From NCBI GenBank assembly GCA_947561715.1, contig OX387202.1, forward strand, positions 1,922,001 to 1,986,000: a stretch of DNA of 64,000 nucleotides. The letters run 5' to 3'. The DNA comes from Ascidia mentula (taxonomy: Eukaryota; Chordata; Ascidiacea; Phlebobranchia; Ascidiidae). Each line of letters opens with the position of its first letter. Positions within the stretch are counted from its first letter, which is position 1. Below, in pieces: positions 33,271 through 44,999 of the stretch. The notes under the pieces were generated by a model. It worked only from the letters and a program-made list of their open reading frames with translations, searched no databases and was not told where the DNA came from. The position numbers and the translations under genes were made by a program.

Positions 33271-36200
33271 TCAGCCGGCCGTTGTTAGTTACTTCATCGG
33301 CCGGCAAAGCTCATAACCTCTTTCACATTTGGGATCAAACCACTCGTCGTTATTTCTTAGTTGATACAGGCGCCGAGGTAAGCGTTTTTCCGGCATCACG
33401 TCTTGCTCGTCAACAGCAAGCTAAAGGAATCAAGTTAATTGCAGCTAACGGCAGCAGGATTAATACTTTTGGGGAAAAGGTACTCAACTTGGAACTCGCC
33501 GCTGGCAAATTTCGTTGGAAATTCATACTTGCCGCTGTATCGCAACCTCTTCTGGGAGCCGACTTTCTGCGTGCACATTCCTTGCTGGTAGACCTACGCC
33601 ACAGTTGCCTTGTTCATTCAACATCATTCGCCAGCATTCCTATAAAGGCCACAAATGACAAATCGTCGCGCATTTGCAAATTGACCACATCCACTGAAGA
33701 TTTTACAAGACTTCTCTCACGATTTCCGTCTTTAACTGCACCGAAGTTTTCCAGCATTGTACCCAGACACAAGGTCCAGCATCACATTTGCACAACTGGA
33801 CCACCGGTTCATGCAAAGGCACGTCGTTTATCCCCCGAAAAGCTTGCAATCGCTAGAGCGGAGTTTGCCAAGATGCTTCAAATGGGTATCATTCGTCGTT
33901 CATCCAGTCCTTGGGCCGCACCACTACATATGGTTCCAAAGCCATCAGGTGAATGGCGCCCCTGCGGTGACTACCGCCGCCTAAATGTGTCCACCCAGCC
34001 AGATCGCTACAGCATTCCGCACATCCAAGACTTCACATCGCGGTTGTCCGGCTCCACGATATTTTCGAAGATCGACCTAGTTCGGGGCTACCACCAGGTC
34101 CCTGTTGCCGAGAAAGACATCCAAAAAACTGCTATCATAACTCCGTTTGGACTGTTTGAATTCTTAAGAATGCCTTTTGGTCTGAAAAATGCAGCCCAGA
34201 CTTTTCAACGGCTTATGGACCAGGTATGTCAATCTTTACCATTTGTTTTTGTTTACCTGGACGACATACTGGTGGCCAGCAGTTCCCCAAGTCAACATAA
34301 ATTACACCTAGAACAGCTTTTCCGCCGCCTGCAGGAATGCGGCCTTTTAATCAACTTAAACAAATGTGTTTTTGGAAAAAAACAAATCCAGTTTCTAGGT
34401 CATTTGGTTGATGCCGAAGGCGCAAAACCTTTGCCCAGTAAAGTGGAAGTCATAGAAAAATTTCCTCGGCCCACCACGGTTAAAGGTTTGCAGAGATTTG
34501 CTGGAATGATAAACTTTTATCACAGATTTATTCCTTCTGCCGCAAGTATCATGTTCCCCATTTATAATTCCATGTCAAAAAGGAATGCTCAGCTGCAGTG
34601 GTCTCGTGATTTGCAATGTGCTTTTGACGCAGCAAAACTTGCACTGGTAAATGCAACCAAACTTAACCACCCACATCCTGATGCCACAGTCGCCCTGACT
34701 GTTGATGCATCCGATAGGGCTGTAGGAGCGGTGCTTGAACAGCATATAAACGGGGTTTGGAAACCTCTTGCATTTTTTAGCCGTCATTTGCGTGCTAACG
34801 AGATGAAATACAGCGCTTTCGACCGAGAGTTGCTGGCGGCTCATCTGGCTATTCGTCATTTCCGATACTTCCTAGAGGGCCGCATATTTACCCTCTACAC
34901 CGACCACAAACCGTTGACTTTTGCGTTACAAAGGGCATCGGATCCATGGTCAGCAAGACAACAGCGCCACTTGTCCGCCATATCCGAATATACAACGGAC
35001 CTTCGCCATGTACAAGGTAAATACAATTGTGTTGCTGATACCTTATCCAGAGCAGTGATTGGCTCCATTGAAAATCCTGCAATCAATTTGGATCACATGG
35101 CTCTTGCCAAAGCGCAGCATGTTCCCGAAGTACAAGCTTACCGCACTGCCGTATCCAACTTACAAATTAAGGAAGTTGTGATGGACACCTCACAGGTGAG
35201 ACTTTTATGTGATGTGTCCACTGGTGTTTGCAGACCAATCATCCCGCAATCATGGCAAAGAAAGGTGTTCGACGCTATTCATGGTCTAGCCCATCCAGCA
35301 ATCAGAACAACACGCAAAATGATTTCGTCAAGGTTTGTGTGGCATGGTTTGAACAAGCAAGTTGCCGAGTGGGCTCGGCAATGCTTGCAATGCCAACGTG
35401 CAAAGATCCAAACACACGTACGTTCTCCTCTTCATCGTTATGGAATCCCCAAAGCGCGATTTTACCACGTTAATATTGATATTGTTGGCCCTCTGCCGCC
35501 ATCACAAGGAAGTAGATACTTGCTTACCATCGTCGACCGCTTTACACGATGGCCAGAAGCCATTCCAATGTCTGATGCGACAACCGTCACTTGCGCAAGA
35601 GCGTTTATATTTCATTGGATTGCCCGCTTCGGGATCCCTACGGAAATATCGTCTGACAGAGGCCCGCAGTTTACATCTGAATTGTGGAAGAACATTTGCC
35701 AGCTCATGGGAATTAAACACCACTGCACTACAGCGTTCCACCCACAGGCTAACGGATTGGTGGAGCGATTTCACCGTCAACTCAAAAGCAGCCTGATGGC
35801 TAGATCGGCTAATCCAAATTGGATTGACGAGCTGCCCTGGGTTCTGCTCGGCATACGTAACATGCCAAAAGAAGATCTCACCACGTCAAGCGCGGAACTC
35901 GTTTACGGCTCAACCATTTCCCAACCTGGGGATTTTCCTGCTGCTGCAGACACGTCTATCAAGTATTCCGAGTTTGTACAAACTCTTCGTCGCGCGATTC
36001 AAACATTATTACCGCAGCCCATGTCGCGCCATTGTCGAACTCGTGTATTTGTGCCACCTTCGTTACGCAATTGCACCTATGTTTTTGTGCGTAAAGATGG
36101 ATATCGCCCTCCACTTTCGCCACCGTATGATGGTCCTTTTAAAGTGTCTGCTCGTCACGAAAAGTATTTTGTGATAAACATTTCAGGTGTTGAACATACC

Positions 36201-36317
36201 ATTTCGATTGATCGCCTTAAACCTGCTATTGTTGACTGCTCCAAACCGGTACCTGTTGGGCAAGCTCGTAAAAGAGGGCGACCAAAAAAACAACATCCCG
36301 CTTCTGGGGGGGAGTAA
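33237..36317 (+). CDS. pol: pol of Ty3/gypsy element
   Basis: One open frame of 1026 codons with domains in the usual Ty3 order: aspartic protease near residue 43, reverse transcriptase ([11 protein letters not shown] at about 338), RNase H (from about 485), and integrase with its zinc region (about 680-720) and core (to about 840), then a basic tail without a chromodomain. No break seen. Confidence 0.92.
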   Translation: MSTSLQFPGKLVSRPLLVTSSAGKAHNLFHIWDQTTRRYFLVDTGAEVSVFPASRLARQQQAKGIKLIAANGSRINTFGEKVLNLELAAGKFRWKFILAAVSQPLLGADFLRAHSLLVDLRHSCLVHSTSFASIPIKATNDKSSRICKLTTSTEDFTRLLSRFPSLTAPKFSSIVPRHKVQHHICTTGPPVHAKARRLSPEKLAIARAEFAKMLQMGIIRRSSSPWAAPLHMVPKPSGEWRPCGDYRRLNVSTQPDRYSIPHIQDFTSRLSGSTIFSKIDLVRGYHQVPVAEKDIQKTAIITPFGLFEFLRMPFGLKNAAQTFQRLMDQVCQSLPFVFVYLDDILVASSSPSQHKLHLEQLFRRLQECGLLINLNKCVFGKKQIQFLGHLVDAEGAKPLPSKVEVIEKFPRPTTVKGLQRFAGMINFYHRFIPSAASIMFPIYNSMSKRNAQLQWSRDLQCAFDAAKLALVNATKLNHPHPDATVALTVDASDRAVGAVLEQHINGVWKPLAFFSRHLRANEMKYSAFDRELLAAHLAIRHFRYFLEGRIFTLYTDHKPLTFALQRASDPWSARQQRHLSAISEYTTDLRHVQGKYNCVADTLSRAVIGSIENPAINLDHMALAKAQHVPEVQAYRTAVSNLQIKEVVMDTSQVRLLCDVSTGVCRPIIPQSWQRKVFDAIHGLAHPAIRTTRKMISSRFVWHGLNKQVAEWARQCLQCQRAKIQTHVRSPLHRYGIPKARFYHVNIDIVGPLPPSQGSRYLLTIVDRFTRWPEAIPMSDATTVTCARAFIFHWIARFGIPTEISSDRGPQFTSELWKNICQLMGIKHHCTTAFHPQANGLVERFHRQLKSSLMARSANPNWIDELPWVLLGIRNMPKEDLTTSSAELVYGSTISQPGDFPAAADTSIKYSEFVQTLRRAIQTLLPQPMSRHCRTRVFVPPSLRNCTYVFVRKDGYRPPLSPPYDGPFKVSARHEKYFVINISGVEHTISIDRLKPAIVDCSKPVPVGQARKRGRPKKQHPASGGE

Positions 36318-36462
36318 TGTGGCGGATGCCACCCTTGAATTCACTGAAGCGTGATAAGTTTTGCTTTTAGTGTTGCCTTTTTCTGCGCGTCTCGAAACAA
36401 TTAATCGTTTTCTGGCAACGACGCGCATTCAGAAAAATACACGTTACGAAGCACCCGCTTTA
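36318..36462 (+). repeat. 3' LTR of gypsy element
   Basis: 145 bp, near-identical to the 5' LTR. Follows a polypurine tract. Confidence 0.95.
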
Positions 36463-36755
36463 GTCCTGACCTTTACGGTAACGTAATCTGTGGATTCTCC
36501 CATGTTTGAAACTATTCGAAATCTGCAAAAAAAGGCGCCTTCTTCTATCTACAATGCATTTTTTCGACGCGAGCGTCTTGTGTGATGTCCGTTTTTCCTC
36601 AGCGCAATAGGTTTACGATTTTTGGTCGTCGCTTCTTTCCGTGCAGTTTTCTACATTTTTTAGTTAACGTAGAACCGTGAAACCTTGGATATATGTTTGT
36701 TGTAGATGTACCTTAAGTATTACGCAAAGTTGTCATGGTCGTGTCATATGCACTT
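36463..36755 (-). repeat. Dispersed repeat, second part
   Basis: Continues the repeat from 32430. Reverse complement of 54480-54760. It also resembles the dispersed repeat at the ends of the B cassettes (GGTTTACGATT, then GCAGTTTTCT). Confidence 0.75.
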
Positions 36756-36930
36756 TAAGCTGGTTATACGTGTTTGTTATCGCCGCGCAATCACACGCCT
36801 TTATTACAGAAAATCACTTTCTTTCCTCGCGTTCGCACTTATTTTCACTTTTCTGTAATAAAATTCAGTGGCGATCACAGGCAGATTGAAAGCACGGAAT
36901 GATTAAACTTCTACAGTTACCAGAAATCAC
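36756..36930 (+). repeat. Direct repeat, right copy
   Basis: Matches 31618-31785 in direct orientation. Confidence 0.6.
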
Positions 36931-37307
36931 TGATTCCCGTTAAAGTTTAAGAAGTTCGAGAGTTATCTTGGCATTCATAAGCTGTTAAATCTTAGAACAA
37001 TCTCATATTCAACAGCTCTGCTTTGTATCAAGTTTGTGTAGAGCTTATTCGTTGCTTGGCATTGTTTGGGAGCGTTAACTTCCCTTTCCGCCTATTTTAC
37101 TCTCCTTGCTTCGTTATTAAAATCACATTCCATCCGTGGAGTTTAGCTGTTAGCAATTCTCCATGCGAAGTTATGTTGGCAATGAAACGAAATTCTGTGC
37201 GAGTAACAACAAACTAAAATATATTCGTTCCGAAATCGACCTTTTCTTTTACGCCACTTGTTGTGCGTGACAGAGTTTGCAAAATTACAATATAAAATAA
37301 CCTTGTG
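36931..37307. other. No gene seen
   Basis: Unique sequence between the repeat and the 3' limit of the HELLS-like gene. I looked here on the minus strand for further SNF2 exons and found none. Confidence 0.5.
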
Positions 37308-38538
37308 TCAAACGCAGTTTAATGCGTCAGAAAACCCTAATTTGACCAAGCGTGCAATGAGAGCAATACACTGGATAGTCTTTCCCAATCCCATTTCATC
37401 TGCTAAAATTCCATTTACTGCATTTTCAAATAGAATTTTAAGCCACTCATAGCCAGCGATCTGGTAATCTCTCAGGATTCCCCCAGTTAGTAGAATTGGT
37501 TGCGAATCATGGACAGCTTTTCCATTCAAGTAGCCTATTTCACTCCATCAACCACAAAAATATTATTTTCTCCAGACTTTCCTAGGTGGAGTTTGGATTC
37601 AAGCAAAGCTTCTTTGTCTATTTTAGAATTTGTTTTTTGTTGGCTGGAATGTTGACGATTAGAGATGTCTTCATCTTTAGTTATGTCCGATATAATCGAA
37701 GAAACATCAACCCATTTGTCTTTTGACTTTTTTGTTCCGATGTGGTGGACCAAATACTTCCACTTGTTGTTTGCGAAACAAGTGTCAACGACCTTTGCTG
37801 CAACCAGATCTTCTTCTTGTTCGTTCTTTTGCATCACCTGAACTTTTTCGCCGATTTCAAATTCTGCTTTTCCATGTGTTTTTTCATCAACAATATTTTT
37901 CTGTTTGCATTTTTGTTTCGCTGGAGTTCCAACTTCCATCTCCCCCGGACTCCGCACTCGTTCCCTGGTTTGTGGTTTTACTTCATTTCCTGCTTTAGGT
38001 TTCACCTCACTTTCCTTTGCTTTTTGGAGTTTTTGTTTTCTCCTCTTTGCCCTCTTTTCTTTCTTTTCCTTTGTTTTTTCAATAATTTCAAGAAGATAAT
38101 TTGCATAAACACCACTTTTTTCCAATAAATGATGAAGTTGGTTCATTCTCATATCTTCTGATATCTCCTTCTGATAGCTTGTTTTTTAATCTCTTCTTCC
38201 TCCTTCTTTCCTTCCTCTTTCAAATTTTCCTCTTCTTCAATCATGGAAGATGTAAAAATCTCCTGGTTGCAATTTTTTAACTTTGCATCAGATGTGGATG
38301 ACTCAAAATCTTCAGCTGCCACATCGTCTACCCCAGTTTCCCAATTTATTTCTTTATTTTCTGTTTTGTTTTCCTCCAATCCGCTCTGAACAGGAGCTGG
38401 GGAATTAACCCTCAAGCTTAGCTTCGATTCAAAATCATCATGTATTTGGTTTGAATCCAATTCACTAAATATTCGACGTGAATTTGAATCGTTGTCAACT
38501 TCACTTCCTGTGATGCTGTCAGGTTCTGACTTCACCAT
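37308..38538 (-). pseudogene. HELLS: HELLS/LSH-type SNF2 helicase, 5' part
   Basis: HELLS is a nuclear SNF2 ATPase for chromatin remodelling and DNA methylation. From the ATG at 38538 an acidic N-terminus leads to SSMIEEEENLKEEGKKEEEE, matching HELLS ITPAMLEEEEQLEAAG. Next is NQLHHLLEKSGVYANYLLE (human LQHLLEKSNIYSKFLL), a basic coiled coil, and a Tudor-knot-like stretch (37691-37861) absent from human HELLS. Last comes the start of the ATPase, [20 protein letters not shown] with [16 protein letters not shown] (motif I). Homology runs through three frames: one-base deficits lie in the A6 run at about 38182-38187 and near 37535-37545. Homology stops after LVKLG at about 37322, possibly at a GTTTTC donor. 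No later SNF2 motif is visible. It could be a truncated pseudogene, or a gene split or damaged in assembly. Confidence 0.8.
37691..37861 (-). other. Tudor-knot/chromo-barrel-like segment in HELLS
   Basis: The sequence FEIGEKVQVM, then DLVAAKVVDTCFANNKWKYL, VHHIGTKKSKDKWVDVSSI has the pattern of MYST/MRG-type chromo barrels (GxxVxx...DWxAKVxxxxxxxxxxYxVHYxGWNKxxDEWVxxxRL). The key aromatic/acidic end (KWVDVSSI versus EWVxxxRL) is kept. It sits between the coiled coil and the ATPase. Confidence 0.6.
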
Positions 38539-38970
38539 TGTTAACTTTCTATAACGTTTAGAACCTAATTTCGTCTAAAATAAAGTTTTCGTGAAAATGA
38601 CTTCACAAACAAAGCAAGCAACAATTTGTATGAGAATTCCGCGTGCAGTGAACAACATTTTTAATACCAGGTTGTAATAAAGAAATAAACTTTGCATGTT
38701 TGTGAAACTTTCACATATTAATTCCAAGAATATCCGACTTTTTACAATGAAGCACCAACAAACCCTGACTTATTCAGCGGTTTGCTCCCGCGTAACTGGT
38801 AAAGCGTGACAACTTCACTTCAATTTTAACAAATAACAAAAAAATCGGAAGGTTTGTTAAACTTTTAACTTGCAGTTTTTTTTTACAATTATTTTATTAA
38901 CCTGCAACAAGACATACGATGTCTATAGTTTTATGTGATTGGTTCCGGTTGAGTGATCACAGATAACAAC
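38539..38970. promoter_or_regulatory. Shared head-to-head promoter interval
   Basis: 432 bp separate the start codons of the HELLS-like gene (minus) and the C18orf21 homologue (plus). There is no gene in it. The position implies a bidirectional promoter; I see no specific core motif. A CAG at 38958-38963 lies just before the C18orf21 ATG and could be a spliced-leader acceptor, as in many tunicate genes. Confidence 0.45.
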
Positions 38971-40327
38971 ATGTGGAAACCTGAACACTCGTGTCTTGCT
39001 GAACAGAAATCTGTAGATTTAAATATTATGGAAACTTCAACCACCTCCTCTGATAAAATAACTTTGCAATTTCAATGGAGGGCGGCAAATTTAATTGCCG
39101 TCAAACACTGTCAAGTGTCTCGCAACATTATGTAAGTTAATTGAAGTAAAAGTATTTTGGTCAAATGATATTAATGTGAAATTTAATTGCAGTGGTATAC
39201 GTTTATGAATCATATTAAAAAACTTTTAAGAATATTTTTGTTTGTTTGCAGGTCTCAATTCATGCAAAGCAAATGTGTTTTGAAACTAAGTATGTTCTAC
39301 ATGTTTTTACACATGAAACTGTAAACATGGTCTTTTTGATGGTCTTTTTTAAGTAAAGTTTACTATTGGTGAAAAGTTTTACCCTTTTGATATTTTGTAG
39401 AAAATGTAAAAGCCTCTGCCCAGTTCTGCCAGAAGTGTGGAAGCATTTTTACCCTGAATAATTCCATGTTGACAATCAAACCAAAGATAAGGTTTGACAA
39501 AAAAGTTAAGCGGAGTCTAAACAAAATGAAAAGGAAAATTGAAGTGAGAGCAAATGCAAAGGAAAAACGTTTGGTGAAAAAATATCTTGAATCTCAAACA
39601 TGCATACGTTTGACGTGCAAAGTTTGTGGTTACTTTAACAAATTGTTTGGTTCAAGTCGAGAATACCTGAATGAAATCAATGGAGAATCACAACTTCACG
39701 GTAAAACCATTGTTTTAATATATGTTAAGGTAAACGTAGTGCATTGTTGTAAACTTACATGGCAATATATGGTTCCAAGCACTTGCTTAATGTGTTTTTC
39801 TGTGGTTCATATCTATGGATTGACATAGATTGCAAAGTCACCACAATGTGGAAAAACTGTCTGCAGCTCACAAGTGATTTATTTTGTACCAAACTTACCA
39901 CCATGTTTTTCTTATATTTGTTGTCAATCTGTGTAATTCTTTTAACCTGGGTTTTATTTGAGCTGCAGACAGATTACCATAGTAGTTTGCAATCTGACTA
40001 AAATGCTCGGGGGTGGGGGTGCGTTATCAATATTGCCGTCAGCAAAAAATCACAAAATGTCGTTTTCAATTTGTTTTTTCTGGAATTAAAAATGAGTTTT
40101 TGTATTAACTCCTGTCTTGTTATATGTTTTGTGCAGATGTGTCATCAGTTGCCATGGCAACCCCAAGCAAAACCTCAACTCCACTAAGGACAAATGTAAC
40201 TCCTAGTGGTAATCGGATGAACAAGAGAAAAATAAATTCAAACTCAAGATTATCGAATCTTTTACGGGAACAGGGAAACTTATCGATAAACAACAGTCTA
40301 CAGGATTTCCTTTCATCTCTTCCTTAA
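38971..40327 (+). CDS. C18orf21: C18orf21/RMP24 homologue (RNase MRP subunit)
   Basis: Four exons join in phase: 38971-39131, 39252-39289, 39401-39700 and 40137-40327, giving 229 residues (human protein 220). Donors are GTAAGT, GTATGT and GTAAAA; acceptors are TTTGCAG, TTTTGTAG and GTGCAG. A zinc ribbon is formed by FCQKCG (residues 75-80) and TCKVCG (138-143), separated by a basic helix (KKVKRSLNKMKRKIEVRANA). The C-terminus is low-complexity and ends NNSLQDFLSSLP, as human C18orf21 ends near DFRNFLSSLKG. The human protein has been described as a protein subunit specific to RNase MRP, which processes pre-rRNA in the nucleolus. A polyadenylation signal AATAAA lies at 40459. It looks intact and is the clearest host gene of the window. 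Confidence 0.88.
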
Positions 40328-40720
40328 AATTATTCAGCTGATAAAACGTTCAGCAAATCGACTGGAAAATGGGTGGAGTGACAATTCTGTGTACTTTTTA
40401 TATGCGCAAAAGAGCCATAATATGTATTTTTGTTTCTTAATTCATCTTTTTTGTCGGTAATAAACAATTGCCTTTAAATAATCCACAAGTTGTTTTTGAT
40501 TATTTATGTGTGAAGCGCAGAGGGAGTTGTATTTTGCCAGACAAATATGTTTTACTAACGATCGTCATTGTGTTAATTACCCTTTCGTATAAGAAACTAT
40601 TTTTGGTAAAGAAGCTTCTCTGTGTGGCGTTAACTGAACAACGTTTATCACCAAGTGACAACAAAGATATGAGATATGTCTGTTACAAACCCTCCAGTAT
40701 GCGTGTGTTTGAAACAACGC
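40328..40720. other. 3' UTR and spacer
   Basis: Follows the C18orf21 stop. Contains AATAAA at 40459-40464. No gene seen. Confidence 0.6.
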
Positions 40721-41333
40721 TAGATGTCGCTCATGAGTAGAAACTGTTCGCATCAGACGTCGGTGTTTGTCGCCAACCACATCGTCTCACTGGGCGGTCG
40801 GGGCACTTTTTGCTGGATCTCTGAATGTGAATGATCAGTTTAATATTACAGTGTAAATTGTAGAGGTATTTTGAACAAAATAAGGTTGTACTTTGAATAA
40901 AATGTCCCGCAGTCGCATTCTTGAACAACGTAATAAACAGTGATGACGAGTCTTGAATGTGAAACTAGTACAGGTCGATTGAGATATTACAGAGTTTGGT
41001 TTTATTCCGCGGTTGGATTATCGATGTCTGGTCTGGATGTTTGCGTTATAACAGTAAAGTTTTCGCTTCACATTCATCACCAGCTCAAGGAAGTAAATCA
41101 TACAACCTCAGCCACCGCTTGAAATCTCCCTACTCGGGAAGCAATCATGGTATTGAATAAATACAAAGTTTTCAGTCATAAGCCGACCCACATTAACCAA
41201 ATCTTATTATTTCTTTCTCCACACAAAATAAGAGGTAGCCGTTATATCTCCGCTTGGGAAGTTCAATATTAGGCCTCATATAATACTTTACAGCCTAATA
41301 TCTCGACCGGCTGAGACGACAGCGGCCAACACG

Positions 41334-41438
41334 ATGGTCGCTGTGCAATCAAGTTCGTGTAGTGAATATGATAGAGTTAGCGAGGAGGCGAGAAACCTTA
41401 AATATACCATCGACGTCATATCACGTCGAGAAATGCAA
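41334..41438 (+). CDS. Small exon in tandem repeat, copy 1
   Basis: The ATG at 41334 opens 35 codons (MVAVQSSSCSEYDRVSEEAR, then NLKYTIDVISRREMQ) ending at a GTAAGA donor. A phase-0 join to the CAG acceptor at about 41588 (HRLWSLALK, then stop) is possible. I do not recognise the protein. Compared with copy 2 there is a 9-nt in-frame length difference, a mild sign of coding constraint. Confidence 0.35.
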
Positions 41439-43185
41439 GTAAGACTAAGTTGGTGAGTTAATTGGTCGAACCTGGGTCGCCTCAGACGAGGTCGAGGTTC
41501 TATGGAAAGGGACGAATCACAACAAACGCTTACAGGCAACAATTTGTGTTTTTGTTGTTTTTTCAACTACTTCTTATATTTTGTCGCAGCACCGCCTTTG
41601 GTCCCTTGCATTGAAATGACGTCGCATTGGTTCGGGCGCCACAAGCTTCTACTTGAAGGATTAACGAATTTTATCCCATATCATATTCCTTCACCTTTTC
41701 GCTGCTGCAATGATAAAAGTTTTGATATACGTTGGTGAATTCATACCTAAAGAAGTTTAACAAAACCGTAGTTTCACTGCCTCTAAAAGTGGTCAACATT
41801 TTTTGTTGAATCTGCGTAACATTTTGTTAGCGGGAAATGCGTCACCGGGTTCACGAAAGTTGAGAGTCACTGATCCATTGTGTAAAGTTGAGCGGACCTG
41901 CGCGAGATACTTTCTGTTTCGTGTTTAGAGCTTTTATGGAAGTTTCCTCAATGGTTGAATTCATCACAGTACTTGAATATTGTTACAGACAGTGGAGGGC
42001 TAAACTAAACCCTCCTGTTGCTTACCACGAGTGAAGGAAATGTAATGGATTTACCCGTGGAATGAATAAGCACTGAAAATGAGAACTTGAACTTCTCAGT
42101 GTTTTGTTGTGAGTAAGGATGTGAGTTGACAGAGGTTTCAACGAATTGTGAAGTGTTGGGGTTTAAAGGCCAGGTGCATAATATGGATATGATTCCATTA
42201 AAAATAGAATGAAGATGAACAAATCAAATATTTGGCAGCTGAAGACTGGTGTAAACACTGTTTCTACCTGTGAGGTCTCATCAGTGCAGCTTTTGACTGA
42301 GACACTGGTCTCGCTTTTACATTAACAGACAGAGAGATTTGTTGTTTAAAGATTATTTCGTTTAAGTTTGAACAAAACTACTTCGTGAATGAAAAATAAA
42401 CACAAGAAATAAAGTGAAAAAAAGTTAAAACAGCGGCGACGTGACTTCAAATTTGTCACAGTGAATCACCCTCTGACGTAGGATCACAGAGAGTCACACT
42501 GGCGATGGGTTGCGACCCGCGCGTTAGATATTACAAACCAAGCAGTTTTAATAAGGAATTGTTTGACATAAGACGGTAGATGTCGCTCATGAGTAGAAAT
42601 GGTTCGCATCAGATTTCGGTGTTTGTCGCCAACCACATCGTCCCACTGTGCGGTCGGGGCACTTTTTGCTGGATCTCTGAAAGGAAATGATCAGTTTAAT
42701 ATTACAGTGTAAATTGTAGAGGAATTTTGAACAAAATAAAGTTGTACTTCAAATAAAATGTCCCGCAGTCGCATTCTCGAACAACGTAATAAACAGTGAT
42801 AAGTCTTGAATGTGAAACTAGTACAGGTCGATTGAGATATTACAGAGTTTGGTTTTATTCCGCGGTTGGATTATCGATGTCTGGTCTGGATGTTTGCGTT
42901 ATAACAGTAGAGGTTTCGCTTCACATTCATCACCAGCTCAAGGAAGTAATCAAGCAACCTCAGCCACCAATTGAAATCTCCCTACTCGGGAAGCAATCAT
43001 GGTATTGAATAAATACAAAGTTTTCAGTCATAAACCGACCCACATTAACCAAATCTTCTAATTTCTTTCTCTACACAGAATAAGAGGTAGCCGTTATATC
43101 TCCGCTTGGGAAGTTCAATATTAGGCCTCATATAATACTTTACAGCCTAATATCTCGGCCGGCTGAGACGACAGCGGCCAACACG

Positions 43186-43299
43186 ATGGCCGCTGTGCAA
43201 TCAAGTTCGTGTAGTGAACATGAAAGAGTTAGCAAGGAGACCAGGAAGGCGAGAAACCTTAAATATATCATCGACGTCATATCACGTCGAGAAATGCAA
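43186..43299 (+). CDS. Small exon in tandem repeat, copy 2
   Basis: 38 codons (MAAVQSSSCSEHERVSKETR, then KARNLKYIIDVISRREMQ) to a GTAAGA donor. Same exon as 41334-41438 with a 9-nt in-frame insertion and several replacements. Function unknown. Confidence 0.35.
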
Positions 43300-44999
43300 G
43301 TAAGACAAGGCTGGTGAGTTAATTGGTCGAACCTGGGTCGCCTCAGACGAGGTCGAGGTTCTATGGAAAGGGACGAATCACAACAAACGTTTACAGGCAA
43401 CAATTTGTGTTTTTGTTGTTTCTTTAACTACTTCTTATATTTTGTCGCAGCACCGCCTTTGGTCCCTTGCATTGAAAATACGTCGCATTGGTTCGGGCGC
43501 CACAAGCTTTTACTTGAAGGATTAACGAATTTTATCCCATATCATATTCATTCACCTTTTCGCTGCTGCAATGATCAACGTTTTGATATACGTTGGTGAA
43601 TTCATACCTAAAGAAGTTTAACAAAACCGTAGTTTCACTGCCTCTAAAAGTGGTCAACATTTTTTGTTGAATCTGTGTAACATTTTGTTAGCGGGAAATG
43701 CGTCACCGCGTTCATGAAAGTTAAGAGTCACTGATCCATTGTGTAAAGTTGAGCGGACCTGCGCGAGATACTTTCCGTTTCCTGTTTTGAGATTTTATGG
43801 AAGTTTCCTCAATGGTTGAAGTCACAAGAGTAGTTGAATATTGTTACAGACAGTGGATGGCTAAACTAAACCCTCCTGTTGCTTACCACAGGTGGAGGAA
43901 ATGTAATGGATTTATCCGTGGAATGAATAAGCACTGAAACTGATATCTTGAACTTATCAGTGTTGTGTTGTGAGTAAGGATATGAGTTGACAGAGGTTTC
44001 CACGAATTGTGAAGTGTTGGGGTTTTAAGGTTAGGCGGATAATATAGAAATGATTCCATTAAAAATAGAATGAAGATGAACAAATCAAATACTTGGCAGT
44101 TAAAGACTGGTGTAAACACTGTTTCTACCTGTGAGGTCTCATCAGTGCAGCTTTTGACTGATTATTTCATTTAAGTTTGAACAAAACTACTTCGTGAATG
44201 AAAAATAAACACAAGAAATAAAGTGAAAAAAAGTTAAAACAGCGGAGACGTGACTTCAAATTTGTCGCAGTGAATCACCCTCTGACGTAGAATCACAGAG
44301 AGTCACACTGGCGATGGGTTGCGACCCGCGCGTTAGATATTACAAACCAAGCAGTTCAATAAGGAATTGTTTGACATAAGACGGTAGATGTCGCTCATGA
44401 GTAGAAAATGTTCGCATCAGATTTTGGTGTTTGTCGCCAACCACATCGTCCCACTGTGCGGTCGGGGCACTTTTTGATGGATCTCTAGAAGGAAATAATC
44501 AGTTTAATATTACAGTGTAAATTGTAGATGTATTTTGAACAAAATAAAGTTGTACTTTAAATAAAATGTCCCGCAGTCGCATTATTGAACAACGTAATAA
44601 ACAGTGATGAGTCTTGAATGTGAAACTAGTACAGGTCGATTGAGATATTACAGAGTTTGGTTTTATTCCGCGGTTGGATTATCGATGTCTGGTCTGGATG
44701 TTTGCGTTATAACAGTAGAGGTTTCGCCTCACATTCATCACCAGCTCAAGGAAGTAATCAAGCAACCTCAGCGTTCGCTTTAAATCTCCCTACTCTGGAA
44801 GGAATCGTGATATTGAATAAACACAAAGTTTATAAACATGTATTGGTCAAGACAAAAGTACTCATGCATTGATCAAGCACACATTTTTCGATCACAAGCT
44901 CATCAACCAAAACTTCTTATTTCTTTCTCCACACAAAATAAGGGGGTAGCCGTTATATCTCCTCTTGGGAAGTTTAATATTAGGTCTCATATAATGCTT

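Larger units (their letters stand above)
32431..36462 (+). mobile_element. Ty3/gypsy LTR retrotransposon, looks whole
   Basis: A 4.03-kb element with 145-bp LTRs (32431-32575 and 36318-36462) that differ at about one position, so the insertion is young. A 4-bp target duplication GTCC flanks it (32427-32430, 36463-36466). A primer-binding site follows the 5' LTR (TTGGTGACCCC), and a G-rich polypurine tract (about 36306-36317) precedes the 3' LTR. A short gag and a long pol are both open. It inserted into an older dispersed repeat. Confidence 0.95.
40721..44999 (+). repeat. 1.8-kb tandem repeat, about 2.3 copies
   Basis: Direct tandem units at 40721-42576, 42577-44384 and 44385-44999 (partial, with an extra piece at about 44830-44895). 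Each begins near TAGATGTCGCTCATGAGTAG. Units 1 and 2 are about 95% alike with small indels. Each full unit has a small coding exon (see 41334 and 43186). No retroelement or transposase motif was found, so its nature is open. Confidence 0.9.

Noticed and set aside
34575-35082. Minus-strand ORFs inside the gypsy pol
   Set aside because: Shadows of the pol frame. No family resemblance.
37530-37545. Micro-intron to join the HELLS frames
   Set aside because: Any GT...AG pair there would span about 9 bases, too short to splice, and removal does not restore the homologous frame.
37723-38128. Plus-strand ORFs opposite the HELLS-like gene
   Set aside because: F/L/S-rich shadows of the lysine- and glutamate-rich minus-strand coding sequence.
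38149-38200. Intron between the first two HELLS reading frames
   Set aside because: No GT donor exists on the minus strand in the stretch. Homology indicates a one-base deficit in the A6 run instead.
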